From: Spirogloea muscicola
Lineage: Eukaryota > Streptophyta > Zygnematophyceae > Spirogloeales > Spirogloeaceae
DNA length: 64,000 nucleotides
Direction: 5' to 3'
Assembly: GCA_009602725.1 (NCBI GenBank)
Contig: WELB01000292.1
Location: 72,953 to 136,952, forward strand
Shown: positions 28,601 through 39,271 of the stretch, piece by piece
Layout of the letters: the number at the start of each line of letters is the position of its first letter
Position numbering within the stretch: position 1 is the stretch's first letter
The notes under the pieces: model-generated
Told to the model about the DNA's origin: nothing
The model's database searches: none
The model's input: the letters and a program-made list of their open reading frames with translations, nothing else
Position numbers and translations under genes: made by a program

Positions 28601-30707
28601 GGATGATGCACACCTGTGCAGTTCATAGCCATCAAGAAACTTGAGAGCGTTCCTCAGAGCGAAGAGGATTTCTTGGGTTTCGTCAACGGCGTGGCCCGAT
28701 TGGAACACGCAAATGTTGTGCAATTGTTAGGATATTGCTTGGAGCACAATCAAAGATTGCTTGCTTACAGCTTCATAGATGGTGGGTCACTTTTTGAGTA
28801 CCTCCATTCGCCCGAAGGGAGCCCTCTTCTCAGCTGGAGTGTACGAATGAGGATCGCTGTTGGTGCTGCCAGAGCCCTCGAGTGAGTCTCTGCCGATTCC
28901 AGCTAGGTGGGCTCAGATCATGCAGGCACTTCTTACATGTGACAGTGAATCGACCCAAACCTGCCTGCTGCTCAAGGGAAGACAATTTGCACTTGACTGG
29001 GCGTTTCTTTGTATTGCCTTGCAGGTACTTGCACGAGCAGTGCCTTCCAACCATTGTACATAGAAACTTCAAGTCCCATAACATTCTATTGAGCCACGAC
29101 TTGGAGCCGTACGTGTCGGACTGCGGACTTGCCATCTTGACTCCCACTGGAGGGGTGAGAAATATGGTCAGACCTTGTCCCCTCCTAGTGTTCGTAGAGA
29201 ACTTGCTTTGCCAAGACTAGCATCATACAAAACCTGTTACATGAATTTGCTACTCGCCCCTGGAAGCCGCCATAACAAGCCTCCTTAACGAGCCTACACC
29301 AAGACGGTGAGTCTGAAACAAAGTCGTCTGGACTAGCAATTGTCCCCAACTCACTGCGGCTTTAGCCGGGGCTCTTGAATTCGTCTTGTTTTGATGATCG
29401 CTCAATGGTCAGCAGCTTGGTAACCGTTGTAATAGTGATTTGATCAATAGCAACTGTCCACACCAAGCACAGCGAGCTCCTTCCTACCCACTTGCACTTA
29501 GCCTTGCAGATCACAATGAAGGAGTGAACCATGCCACCTTCAGAGATACCCTCTTCATAGTGCATATCCACAATGATGTGCAGGGCACAGCTCAGATGAT
29601 TGGTTCAAGTGGTTATACTGCCCCAGAGTACGCAATGTCTGGGATCTATACAGTGAAGAGCGATGTATACAGCTTCGGAGTAGTCCTCCTGGAGCTTCTC
29701 ACAGGTCGAAGACCCTTGGACAAGTGAGCATCCATCATGAGCTACGACGTGGCTGCTGAGCATCTGCTTGATGAGCACATGTAGTCAGTCGAGTGGCAAG
29801 GCGAGCTCACATGAGGGTCGGAGCTGTGCTGATGCTGGAAAGCCGAGGAGCAATCCTCGCTATTTCGGACATGTGAAGCACTTGGCTGTGGAAAGGGCTT
29901 CAGTCAATTGCATTGCCATTGACGTCTCTGTCTGTATCTGCTTGATCAGCTTTTGAGCATGACAGGGCTGGTAGCCTGTGTACTCCTGTTGTAAAGTACA
30001 GGCTTGTGCTCGTTTTGCACCCGGCTTCCTCATAGGCTGCTGTCTGTGCGTGCAGCACTCGGCCTAGGACCGAGCAGTCGTTAGTGCGATGGGCAGCGCC
30101 TCTCCTCCATGATGCAGAGGAGCTCCAGCGCTTGGTGGATCCCCTGATAATCGGACAATATCCACAGAAGGCCCTCACAAGATTTGCTGACGTGATTGCC
30201 CTCTGCATACAGGTGGGGTGATACATTGCGATGTGAGTCCTGCCCTCTAGCTGATAAGCTGTTGCCTTCCATGAGAGTTGCCAAGCTCACCACCTTCTGT
30301 GGACCGCCCACATGTGTTGCTCAGGGGCTTGTCATCTGCTTGCAATCTTGCATACTGTTTGGTGGTGAGTCAAGAAGGCAGGAGCTCTGTTGGCTCGTGG
30401 TGGCCAACTGCCCTCATTGCACAATGGAAATGTGTGTGATGCTCTTGGTCCACATTCGTGGACCTATTGACCAAGGTGGTTGTTGACCCGCATCTGTGGT
30501 GCCTGCTGGCACGCTGTGGTGGCCTCCTGGCAGCCGGAGCAGGAGTTCAGGCCACCTATAGGCGAGGTTTGCACGGCTCTGCAGAAGATATCCATGCGTA
30601 CCATCTCAAAGAAGCAGCGGCTGCTGCTGGATGAGCCCAGCATGTCAACAGAGGCCAGCGACTCCTCTCGCGACTTCATCGACCTTCCTGCGTCGCAGTA
30701 CAGATGA
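22683..30707 (+). CDS. LRR receptor-like (pseudo)kinase, STRUBBELIG/SRF type with extra ectodomain
   Basis: Twenty exons: 22683-22776, 23576-23720, 23950-24021, 24191-24262, 24436-24507, 24625-24696, 24898-24969, 25260-25331, 25550-25621, 26074-26142, 26377-26442, 26662-27061, 27365-27617, 27772-28101, 28232-28434, 28622-28881, 29025-29154, 29584-29723, 30056-30212, 30534-30707. They give 974 residues with every phase consistent. The order is: signal peptide (Ala/Leu-rich, residues 1-25), LRR cap with [13 protein letters not shown], nine LRRs each on its own 66-72-base phase-2 exon, a Pro-rich stalk, a Cys block with [20 protein letters not shown] and a following 84-residue exon resembling the ALE2-type ectodomain, TM at about 543-566, and a kinase domain ([16 protein letters not shown]). 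The catalytic loop reads [12 protein letters not shown] and the DFG position reads DCG, so activity is doubtful, as in STRUBBELIG. The end is LPASQYR. The exon 13/14 splice is the least certain. Confidence 0.92.
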
Positions 30708-30774
30708 CGCGCAGTGCAGGGGATTTAGTGTCAGAGATTCAGTGACACTCTTCCAACTTGAGGCAATGGCTGTG

Positions 30775-31530
30775 AGAGGCCAGCCCAAAGGAATGAGAGG
30801 CCAAGTAGCCGAGACAAGCACAGAAGAAAACATACAGTCTTCAGTCTACCTGCTGACTTTTAGTCCTTGCTGCTGCTGATGTACAGAAAGCGGCTGTGAA
30901 AGTCAGCTGTGTGCAGGGATACAGAGATGTGCAAAGCTCATGCAAAGGGGCGAGGGCTGTGAATAGCCAGCCCGAAACACAGCTTTGACCGGGAAAAAGG
31001 ATGAAGGAGAAGAGAAGAAGAGAAGAATACGGAGGGAGTTTTTGTGGTAAGGGGAAGTGGCTCTCCCGAAGAAGTGAGCCAAAGGGGGTGGGGGCTGTGA
31101 ATGGCCAGCACAGAGAGAATGTATTAGGTCTCAAAGGGATGAGAGGCCAAGTAGCCGAGACAACCACGAAATAAAGCGAACTAAGTCTGCAGTGACTTAC
31201 AGTAATGTCGGCCCTTCCAGACCTTTCACAATTCTGGGCTGGCCTCTCACAGCCAATGCTGTGGATGGAAGAGCTGTTTCTTTCGTACTGTTGAGTTCCA
31301 GTACTTGCAGCTGCTGCTGTACAGAAAGCGGCTGTGTTGTCAGGTGCAGTGATTTGGACAACTGCAAAGCTCGTACAATGGGGACGAGGGCTGTGAAAAG
31401 CCTCTAGGAGAGCCGCTCACCCAAGGGGGGCGAATGCTGTGAACAGCCAGCCCCGAAAAGGGAGAAGGTCCGAAGTGGCCGATAAGGAAAACAGCCCTAA
31501 ACAGAAGGACAAAACAAACTTCGAAGGGGC
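30775..31530. mobile_element. Retrotransposon tail mosaic downstream of the receptor gene
   Basis: Repeated modules of the form 'AATGxxTGTGAxAGGCCAGCCC' appear near 30765-30800, 30950-30985, 31085-31120, 31225-31270 and 31385-31460. Each is followed by AAGGAATGAGAGGCCAAGTA or AAAGGTCCGAAGTGGCCGA-like words. They are tails of another subfamily in the same superfamily, with a shorter hairpin. No coding sequence is left. Confidence 0.65.
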
Positions 31531-32150
31531 CAGAAAAGCGTCAGAGCACACAGCGACTCTAGTGGCCACTGTGTAACGAAGTTACACAAGATGGAACATC
31601 TATATCATGGGAATGATAGCTGGAGGGGGTACTGAGGAGGCGAAGGACGGGCGCGCGATATTAGAGAAAGCGCATCTCTGAATAATGGCGCGCGACGCTG
31701 ATGAAGGAACAATATGGAATTCAGGAGCGCGACGGCGGCAAAGCCGGAATCTAGTGTTAGAACTCTACTAGTATTAGTATTAGTATTCCGCGCGGGTCCC
31801 CGCAATCGGCGGCGACTCCAGCGGCGGAGGCGGCGGCAACGGGTGGATCTTCTGTGAGGGCTTAGCAAGTGGCCGGGCGCCTAATAATCCCATGAGGCCG
31901 GGGGCAGGGCCCCGAGAACCTCGATGGTTACTTAATGAGGAGGGGCGGCCAAGTCTGCGCCTTCTCTCCACTCCCAAACGCTTACACTCGGCATTGTTTA
32001 CATTTCAACAGCTGGCTGGTTTTGACCCATTGCATTCGTTTGGCTCCGACTCCTTTGCTTCGCGACACCAACGCCTCGTCCTTGGGCTTGACGATCCTCA
32101 TTCTTTAAACACTGGGTGCCCAGTATTCCCTGTCGAGCAGCCCGCAGGTC
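31531..32150. other. Unassigned GC-rich stretch between retrotransposon pieces
   Basis: Frames are short and unrecognised. A small (TAGTAT)n-like run lies at about 31766-31788. CCACTG...TAACGAAG at 31560-31580 resembles a word at 51915-51945, hinting at another repeat family. Confidence 0.3.
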
Positions 32151-32194
32151 AGAGAACTTAGTCTCCGGGTAGCGGGTTTCCTGTCTACAGCCAG

Positions 32195-32510
32195 AGGAAA
32201 GCGCGTGGTGCGCACGAAATTAAAAGGGAGGTCAATTCTAGCCTTACAAATGTCTTCTTTATTGGGTAATGAGCTGACTAAGGGGGACACTAAATATCCC
32301 CGAGTGAGCACATGCATATCTGACAAGCTATACTGAGGAGCCAAACCACCCCCACGGAAGCCATTAGCCTGGGCTAATGCACGACCAGCACGCTGGTGGA
32401 TCGCGAGTGCCTGAGAGCGCTGCAGACTCAACGATAACCGCATTCTGAAGCATGCAACTATGGCTTGCGGGACGCTGGAATGGCCTAAGCTACCCGCCCG
32501 ACTACGTCGG
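32195..32510 (-). pseudogene. Retrotransposon ORF end and tail (type E-like), reversed
   Basis: The minus strand reads FRMRLSLSLQRSQALAIHQR, then AGRALAQANGFRGGGLAPQ and SLSDMHVLTRGY, followed by a tail ending at 32195-32240 (GTGCGCACGAAATTAAAAGG). The terminal stop codon is replaced, so the frame reads into the tail. Coding continues upstream in another frame to about 32520. Confidence 0.75.
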
Positions 32511-32539
32511 CGGGTATCGACATGCAGTGCCAGGCGATG

Positions 32540-32873
32540 GAGGAGGGCAGACCACAGAGGAAGAACGTGCTTGCACATAGAAAAAGGGGGCCAGCAAAGC
32601 CAGCCCAGAGGGGCTGCAGCCAAAGCGCGACCCGGGACGCAGATGCAACGCGAGTGTGCCATTGACCGCTACAGCGACACTGACAGGCGCATGCGATATG
32701 AGTGGGCGAGGCAGTCTGCCGCGTTGACAAGCGCTGAAAGACACAAGTCAGCGAGGGACCATGCGGGATAACCACTTGGTGACCCCTGGTTAGCAGCCCG
32801 CAAATCGGGAGAGACGAGCCGCGGGGACGAGGAGGAAGGCAGGCCCACCCCCCTCTTCTCTCTGTGCACTCGA
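32540..32873. mobile_element. Retrotransposon fragments with hairpin (GGCCAGCAAAGCCAGCCC)
   Basis: A hairpin tail is at 32565-32612. A reversed coding scrap follows at 32640-32770 (minus strand: residues resembling the YRMRLSVSLQRS block). The end of another ORF copy is at about 32760-32820, with words like GTTAGCAGCCCGCAAATCGG. Frames are broken throughout. Confidence 0.6.
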
Positions 32874-33036
32874 CTCTGCCTGAACAATGTATTGGCTTGA
32901 ATTGGCCTCCCTTTCAATTCATGCGCCCCGCGCGCCTTCTCTCTGTGAGAGAAGGCGCGCGCACAGAGAGAAGGCGCGCGGGGCGCATGAATTGAAAGGG
33001 AGGCCAATTCAAGCCAATACATTGTTCAGGCAGAAA
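32874..33036. repeat. Head-to-head inverted pair of type E tails
   Basis: The left arm (about 32875-32945) runs CTGCCTGAACAATGTATTGG to CGCGCGCCTTCTCTC. The right arm (about 32964-33034) is its reverse complement. Each arm is ~70 bases, nearly perfect, and separated by ~20 bases. It is a palindrome made of two 3' ends facing each other. Confidence 0.9.
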
Positions 33037-33148
33037 ATGCAGAAAGTGCAAAGAATGCAGCGCAAAGACTGTGGCTACATGAAAAGACGCCCTATACTAG
33101 GAGGGCCGGAGGTGCCACAGAGCGGGGGGAGCCGTGCTGACGGGGGCC

Positions 33149-35823
33149 ATGTCGACTCGACCGGTACCGCTTGTGGAGCTGCTAGAGGAGGTTGAGGAAN
33201 NNNNNNNNNNNNNNNNNNNNNNNNNNNNNNNNNNNNNNNNNNNNNNNNNNNNNNNNNNNNNNNNNNNNNNNNNNNNNNNNNNNNNNNNNNNNNNNNNNNN
33301 NNNNNNNNNNNNNNNNNNNNNNNNNNNNNNNNNNNNNNNNNNNNNNNNNNNNNNNNNNNNNNNNNNNNNNNNNNNNNNNNNNNNNNNNNNNNNNNNNNNN
33401 NNNNNNNNNNNNNNNCGCTCAGGCGGGCAAGGCGGTGGTGTTCTGCCCGCGGGACCGGCAGATGTTCTGCCACGCCTGCAACCTCGTCTCCGCCGCCCCC
33501 CACCGCCGCATCCCCTTCGCCGATCTCCACGACCAGCCCGCCAGCACCGCCGTGAGCGCCCGCCTCCCCGCCCTCGCCCTCTGCGCCTCCTGCGCTGCTC
33601 TCCGCTGCTCCCCCTTGCCCTCCGTGCACTTGCGTGCTCTGTGCGCCGTCTGCATTTTTATTTCCCCCCACTCTCCTCCGGCGCATTGCTTCACTTCCGG
33701 GCTTCCACCCCAGACTGCTGCAAGGCGCAAAGCAAGGCAGCAGGGCAGCGTGCAATTGCGACGCAAGCACCAGCCCTCAATTGGCACAGCTCGCGCGCAT
33801 GGCTGCAGGCCGCCGCCAAGTGGGAGCGGCTGCCGAGCAGGCGAGACGGCCAGCCGGTCAAGCCCGCCCAACCGATCGTGGAGGACCTCATGGACTTCTC
33901 AGAGGAGGACATTGCGGGCCCCATCGAAGGCGTGGAGGTCACCTCGGCGGCCGAAGCATGCAGTGCAGCTCCTCTGCACCCCCTGCCCGATCACGCTGCA
34001 GCTGCCTCCGCCGTCCCAAAGCAGCTCACGGCTGCAGCACCAGAAGCACTAGAAGCTGGCTGTGTGCCTCTGGGCGTCTCGCTGGTGCTGGAGCCCGCCG
34101 ACCTTTGCGTTCCTGTACGTCACACCACCTTCTCTCTCAGTGGCACAATTGAGTACACTTGGGACCCTGCCTTTCTGAAATTGCCTGCACCTGTGATAGC
34201 CATTCCCAGCCTTGCCCGGCTGGCTGTCGTGCTCATCATGTTGCTTGTACAGAGCGTTGCTCTGCTTGCCCTCCTTTGGCAAGCAGGACATTCTTCGTAT
34301 GCATCAAGGGCAGACTTTCCTGCTCGACAATGTCAGGTCTGAGCTGCCAATTGTGTTCATGGACGGGTTGTCAATGTTGTTGGTGATTAACCTTGGGGTT
34401 TCCAAATTTCCGCAGGCTGACGACCTCGCTGAGCTGGACTGGTTGACCACCTTGTGCGATGATGGCCTCGCTGTCTGCGACTCCATGCATCTGTCGATGG
34501 CCCCAAGCGGCCAGACATGCACGAGCGCCGCATACTCTCAGTACCGGAGCTCTGTACATAAGAAGGTGCATAGCTCTCCTCATTGCCTTTGAGCCCAGTG
34601 CATAGACTGAACTTACTTCCCTGTGCTTCCCGCCCTTCTGGCAGCAGCTGGGCAAGGCTCTGTACTGATCACACTGATGCACAACCAGGCAGTGTAGCTG
34701 CAAATTAGGGTTCTTACGACATCAGAGTCAGGGAGTAAGCAACGCTTGAGAAGCTTCTGAGGCCTTTCCCTGACAGGGTTCCGGCTAATATTGGCTAAAA
34801 GCTCAGTGCCTCCGCTTTTCCTCCACTTGCGATTTTTGCAGAGTGTGGATGGCTCCGCCAGCCCTGTCTCGGTCCTTCCAGATGGGCCTGAGAATAGTGG
34901 CACTTCTGGGATGCACTCCATCGAGGCCGAGGCTGCAGCGGCTGCTGCAGCTGCCACCGACCCGAACGTGCCTGGCCGCGCTCGGAGCAAGCGTGTGCGA
35001 ACGATCGCCCGCTCGTGGTCCAGTGGATTCATCGAGTCAGCTCTGCAAGAGCATCCACAGGTTTGACCATACACCCACACTACCTTGCAGCTTACAAGAT
35101 GCCAGGCTGGCCCGCTTCTCAGTGACAACATCAAACTGGCGCCAAATCAGCAGCAGCAGGAATTGAGGTTGTCATTGCACTGCTTTGTGCAGGCTAAAAT
35201 GCCCCGTGTGGCCTCTGCCGACTGGAGCAACTCCTACATGGGCTTCTCGCCATATGAGTCGTTCACCACTTCAGGCGAGTCGTCTGAGATGGCATCGGAC
35301 GCTTTTGGCAGCGTCGTGGAGTCCAAGCCACCCAAGAGCAAGAAGAAGAAGCCATCAGGGCCTAAGACGCCGCCGCGCAGCTCTTGCTCGCTGGAAGGGG
35401 GCCAATCACGCAAATGCACCCATTGCTCCACGCAGAAGACCCCTCAGGTGCGGTCAGCAGTCGTCAACTGTGGCCCAGCAGCAACTGCGTACTGGTTGCC
35501 TCCTCTTGTTGGGGCTTTAGTTGCGGTGCTCATTGATGGGGTGTCATGGGGGGGCTGCACTACGGCTTTTGATGATGAGTAGCCCGATGACACAATACTG
35601 CTGTCCATTCCTGCAGTGGCGCGCTGGCCCTGAGGGCCCCAAGACACTGTGCAATGCTTGTGGCGTGCGCTTCAAGTCGGGGCGGCTCGTTCCCGAGTAC
35701 CGGCCAGCAGGCAGCCCTGGCTTCATCCCCTCTGTTCACTGCAACTCGCACAGGAAGATCTTGGAGATGCGCAGGGAGCAAGCAGGACGCTCGGGCTCTC
35801 CTGTTGAGCCTGTAGCTGCGTGA
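33149..35823 (+). CDS. GATA-type zinc-finger transcription factor, with upstream B-box-like piece
   Basis: The last exons are secure: 33725(approx)-34114, 34416-34565, 34842-35060, 35193-35447 and 35617-35823. They encode [26 protein letters not shown], a basic [16 protein letters not shown] stretch, a Lys-rich linker, and the class IV zinc finger [20 protein letters not shown] / [20 protein letters not shown], with spacing C-X2-C-X18-C-X2-C. The exon break after KTPQ is as in plant class-B GATA genes, which bind WGATAR sites. Upstream, in frame 0, a piece at 33416-33551 reads [16 protein letters not shown] then HRR, like half of a plant B-box. Exon 1 probably starts at the ATG at 33149 and crosses the N run (33200-33415), so whether both parts are one protein is unproven. 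Confidence 0.88.
33200..33415. other. Assembly gap (216 N)
   Basis: The gap lies inside the presumed first exon of the GATA gene. The true length may differ, so reading frames across it are not meaningful. Confidence 0.95.
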
Positions 35824-36290
35824 GGCAGGACGAGCAAGAGGCGTAGCAAGCTAGACATGTGGTTCTGTACTTATACTCAATCCCCAGGCTAAGCTTAGCA
35901 GTGTAGGCAGTCAGTCAATCAGCTTCCTTGCTGAGAAGAGGCCCATTTTGACCGGAGCTAGGCAGTGCATATGCCCGGTATCGCATGCTGCGAGACCTTG
36001 TCTGCCCCACGGAAGAGGGCACCCAGCACTCCTGAATCGAGCAAGCCTGCTGCATGCTGCCAGCATGCAGGTCCAAGCAGCAGGCTTTCAGCTGCTGGAA
36101 GGTTGTACAGCAGAAGCAGCATGAGTTGTCATGAACGGGGGTTGTAGATGGCTGTGTGTCCAATGGTGAGGGTCTTCGGCGTGCAGGGTGGGCTGCGGGG
36201 ATTGCATGCCCGAGGTGCGTAGCATTAAGGCCAAGGGCGCCAATGCTGGACTAGATGGGAGGCTCCCGCTAAGCGTAGATGGTTTGAAGA
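35824..36290. other. 3' flank of the GATA gene, nothing recognised
   Basis: Probably 3' UTR and spacer. Frames are short and unassigned. A repeated TGCTGCCAGCATGCAG-like self-complementary word lies at about 36052-36070. Confidence 0.3.
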
Positions 36291-37260
36291 AAGCTATTTC
36301 ACAACGAGGCAGAGGCTGTGACAGGCCAGCCCGCAGGTGAAGCCTCAAGGACACCTGTTAATGACCGAAAGCCGGGGGAAGTAGCAGCTGGAGAGGAGTT
36401 GTCTTGCCTGTCGCCTGAGGCAGCAGCCAGGGCACGACCAGCAGGGATATGCGACGGAATGAAAGCCAGGGCCGCTGCAGGTAGGCGGAAAGTTGCGCAT
36501 GCAGTACACCTGGGCCAGAGAGCCTGTCGTCGGACCAAGAAGCTCTTCCACTGCTGTGAAAGAGAGTAAGCTCTCCAAAGGGGGGTACGGTGTGGAAACC
36601 AGCCCGAAAGGAATGGTGAAAGGGCAGCCCAAGAAGGATGACCAACGTCCAAAGAGAGAATGGGCGCGGTGCGTATGGAACGAAGAAAGAGGCCAAGTCA
36701 AGCCAATACACTGTTCAGGCACAAGGTATTGCAAAAGTTGGGGCTAATGAAACGAAGCCCTATGCTTCAATGGGCTAAGGTAACTGTGTGAAAGCAGGGT
36801 CCAAAGACGGAAGTTCTTATCAGAAGGGGGCGATGGCTGTGAAAGGCCAGCCCAAAATAGACTGGACAAGGTCTGAAGGGGCCGGAGTACTGAAGTAAGA
36901 GCTTTCCAGGAACTTGCCTAAAAGAACTGTGTTCTTAGAACCTTCCGGCTCCTTGCGGGCCATGGCCATTCTTTTCGGGCTAGCTTTCACAGCGCCTCGC
37001 CCACGTTGGAAGGGCTTTTTTTCTCAAAAGTAAGGCGCTGGCTGTGAGAGGCCAGCCCATCAGAAAGAAGAAGAAAGGGCTCGCCTATTGAGGTTAGGGG
37101 CTGGAATAGCCAGCCCAAAAAAGGATGAAGTACGAGAACGAAGTACGAGAAGGGGCCAGGGGAAATGGCTTGCCCATAGAGAAAGAGGGGCTAGCAAAGC
37201 CAGCCCAGAATAGAATGGACAGTCAGAAAGCATTTACCACTTAAGAAAGTAAGTGGGCGA
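36291..37260. mobile_element. Retrotransposon tails and ORF scraps
   Basis: A reversed ORF end covers about 36370-36560 (minus: AQVYCMRNF, residues like the C-terminal LSVSLQRS block, broken). Tails follow at 36575-36640, a type E tail at 36650-36725, and further hairpin tails at 36825-36870, 36985-37060, 37070-37165 and 37165-37215 (GGGGCTAGCAAAGCCAGCCC). All are non-coding. Confidence 0.65.
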
Positions 37261-37399
37261 AGGAGGCCGGCCGCGGAACCTGGCTTCACCTTCTCGCACT
37301 AGCTCTTCGCAGGGCGACTCAAATTTCGATCTCTTGTTTATCCGATCTGCATTCGTTGACCTGAGGCGATTGAGCGTCCATTGGTGTAGTCACAGAGTG

Positions 37400-38200
37400 G
37401 GCGCCTTCCGGCGAAGAAAAGGCTCGCCCATTGAGGATAGGGGCTGGAAAGAAGAAGTGGCACTCCAAATGGGGGCAAGGGCTGTGATAAGCCAGCCCAA
37501 AAAGAATTGACAAGGGTTCGGAGGGGCCGACAAGCGTTTAGCAGCTACAGAGGGGCCTGGAGATGTCATGTCAGCACAGGGGGAGAATGGATCACTCAAT
37601 AGTCACGAGTGAGGAGACGCAGATCCGACAGACTAGCTGCCGGCTGCTGGAAAAGCCAGTGCTTGTTTTACCGGCCCTTTCCGACCTCGTTCATTCCTTG
37701 TTGGGCTGGCCTCTCACAGCCAATGCCTTGCATTGGGAAGAGCGGTCCCTTTTCGTTTCCAGGGTGCCGGAGCAGTGTGTCGGCTCCCTTCCTTTGGCCA
37801 GGCCTTTTTTCCATCTGAGCAGGCGTTGAGCTCCCATTCGCTGTGGTCTCTGGCATAGCTGTGTGCTTTTAGTTTGCATTACTCTGCCTGAACAATGAAG
37901 AAGAATGTGCTCGCCCATAGAAAAGAGGGGCTGGAATGTATTGGCTTGCATTGGCCTCCCTTTCATTTCATGCGCCCCGCGCGCCTTCTCTTTTGGCGCC
38001 TTTCGGCCATCTGGACCTTGTCCGTTCTTCTTGGCTGGGCTGGCCAGTCAGAAGAAAGGGCTCGCCCATTGAGGATAGGGGCTGGACAAGCCAGCCCAAA
38101 AAAGAATGAACAAAGAACGAGAAGGGGGCCAGAGGAAGCCAGAGGAAGCGCTAAGAAACCAAAGCACACAAAGAAAGAAAGCAGCTACAAATTACTCAGT
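37400..38200. mobile_element. Retrotransposon tail mosaic with a tail-in-tail insertion
   Basis: Reversed tails lie at 37420-37530, with a D-type ORF end near 37590-37660. A hairpin-less tail follows at 37670-37740. A type E tail at 37878-37990 is interrupted at about 37898-37932 by a reversed hairpin-tail piece flanked by AATG repeats. A reversed type C tail occupies 38050-38200 and is nearly identical to 10661-10829. Confidence 0.75.
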
Positions 38201-38580
38201 AACCCCTGCTAAGCAGCCGCAAACCAGAGAGGCTAGGGTCCTGGAAGTGGGTCCCCTGGACGGAGCCAGAGGCAGCAGCGAGGGCTCTCCCGGCACGAAG
38301 GTGCAGCGCACGGGCCATGGACCTCTGCAGCGAGACGGCCAAGCGCATGCGATACACTTGCGCCAGCGACCCGGCTGCAGGAAAGTCTACCGGTTCACCA
38401 TGGAAGCGACGGGCGATTGCGTGGCGGGCGAGCTGGTTAAGTAGCTCAAGCCACCGAGCGCCCAGTGCCCCATGGATGTCAATTGCCAACGGGAAGAACT
38501 CGTCTTCCGGTGGATGGTCGGCGTACTTGATCTCTTTTGCCCGAGCGGCGCAGGCGACCGCATACCCAGCCAGTCACAGC
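38200..38580 (-). pseudogene. Type C retrotransposon ORF end, reversed
   Basis: The minus strand reads VKYADHPPEDEFFPVGN and on through a frame change to DIHGALGARWLELLNQLARH, AIARRFHGEPVDFPAAGSLA, QVYRMRLAVSLQRSMARALH, RAGRALAAASG and the end SLSGLRLLSRGY at about 38200. It is contiguous with the type C tail at 38050-38200, so this copy keeps its ORF end and 3' UTR together. Confidence 0.85.
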
Positions 38581-38770
38581 CCCCGCCCCCTTCTTCGAAG
38601 AAGAGCTCAACTTCTCCTTTGGCCAGGGCATGCATGGCGCGCCACCCGTCTCGCTGCTGTGGGGACTGCCGCTCGTCGCCGCGCGAGGCGGGGCCGGCGG
38701 GGCGTCGTCCGGCGGGCGGCGAGAGCCCCCGGCCTCCCACTGCCCGCCGGCTGGTCGGCGGCCTCGCCTT
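38581..38770. other. Unassigned GC-rich segment inside the transposon mosaic
   Basis: A plus-strand frame reads FFEEELNFSFGQGMHGAPPV and then becomes GC-rich low-complexity protein. It may be an upstream part of one of the retrotransposon ORFs or a captured exon. Nothing was recognised. Confidence 0.3.
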
Positions 38771-38988
38771 AGAAGAAAGTGCTCGCCCATTGAGAATAGG
38801 GGCTGGAACAACCAGCCCGAAAAAGAATGAACAGAGTACGAGAAGGGGGCCAGGGGAAGCGCTAAAGCCTCGCCTTAGGGCTTCGCCTGGCTTCCCCCCC
38901 CCTCTTCTTGTACTCTGTTCATTCTTTTTCGGGCTGGCTGTTCCAGCCCATATTCTCAATGGGCGAGCCCTTCTTCTTCTTCAAGCGC
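38771..38988. repeat. Inverted pair of hairpin tails
   Basis: A reversed hairpin tail (about 38771-38865: GAAAGTGCTCGCCCATTGAG ... GGGGGCCAGGGGAAGCGCT) is followed by a forward relative (about 38868-38986: TTGTACTCTGTTCATTCTTT, hairpin GGGCTGGCTGTTCCAGCCC, GGGCGAGCCCTTCTTC). The two share most of their length as inverted repeats, forming a second large palindrome of the same kind as at 32.9 kb. Confidence 0.85.
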
Positions 38989-39270
38989 CCTTCCGGGCAC
39001 GGCGGCGAAGCGGTGGTGGTCCGCGCGGGCGGGGCAAGAGAAGGCTCTTCCACTGGGCGGCGACGACGGCGCGGCGCGCCACGAGCCGCCGCTGGCCCGA
39101 AACCGCCGGGCCGGTCGGCGCGGCCCGTCCCTCCCCCGCTCCGCTCCAAAGGGCCCCTCCTCTGCCTCCCGCCTCCCGCCTAAGCTTCTAGAAGGCAAGA
39201 AAATACATGCTGCGGCGGGGCCGCCCCAGGCGAGCGCCGGCTGCGCACCAAGCGCCCCTCTTTCTCCTCA
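38989..39270. other. GC-rich unassigned spacer
   Basis: Very GC-rich sequence with open frames in several registers, none recognisable. The long frames here reflect base composition, not coding. Confidence 0.3.
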
Positions 39271-39271
39271 T

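Noticed and set aside
33134-34342. 402-codon frame across the N run
   Set aside because: It reads through unknown bases and through introns of the GATA gene. Only its 33725-34114 part is real coding.
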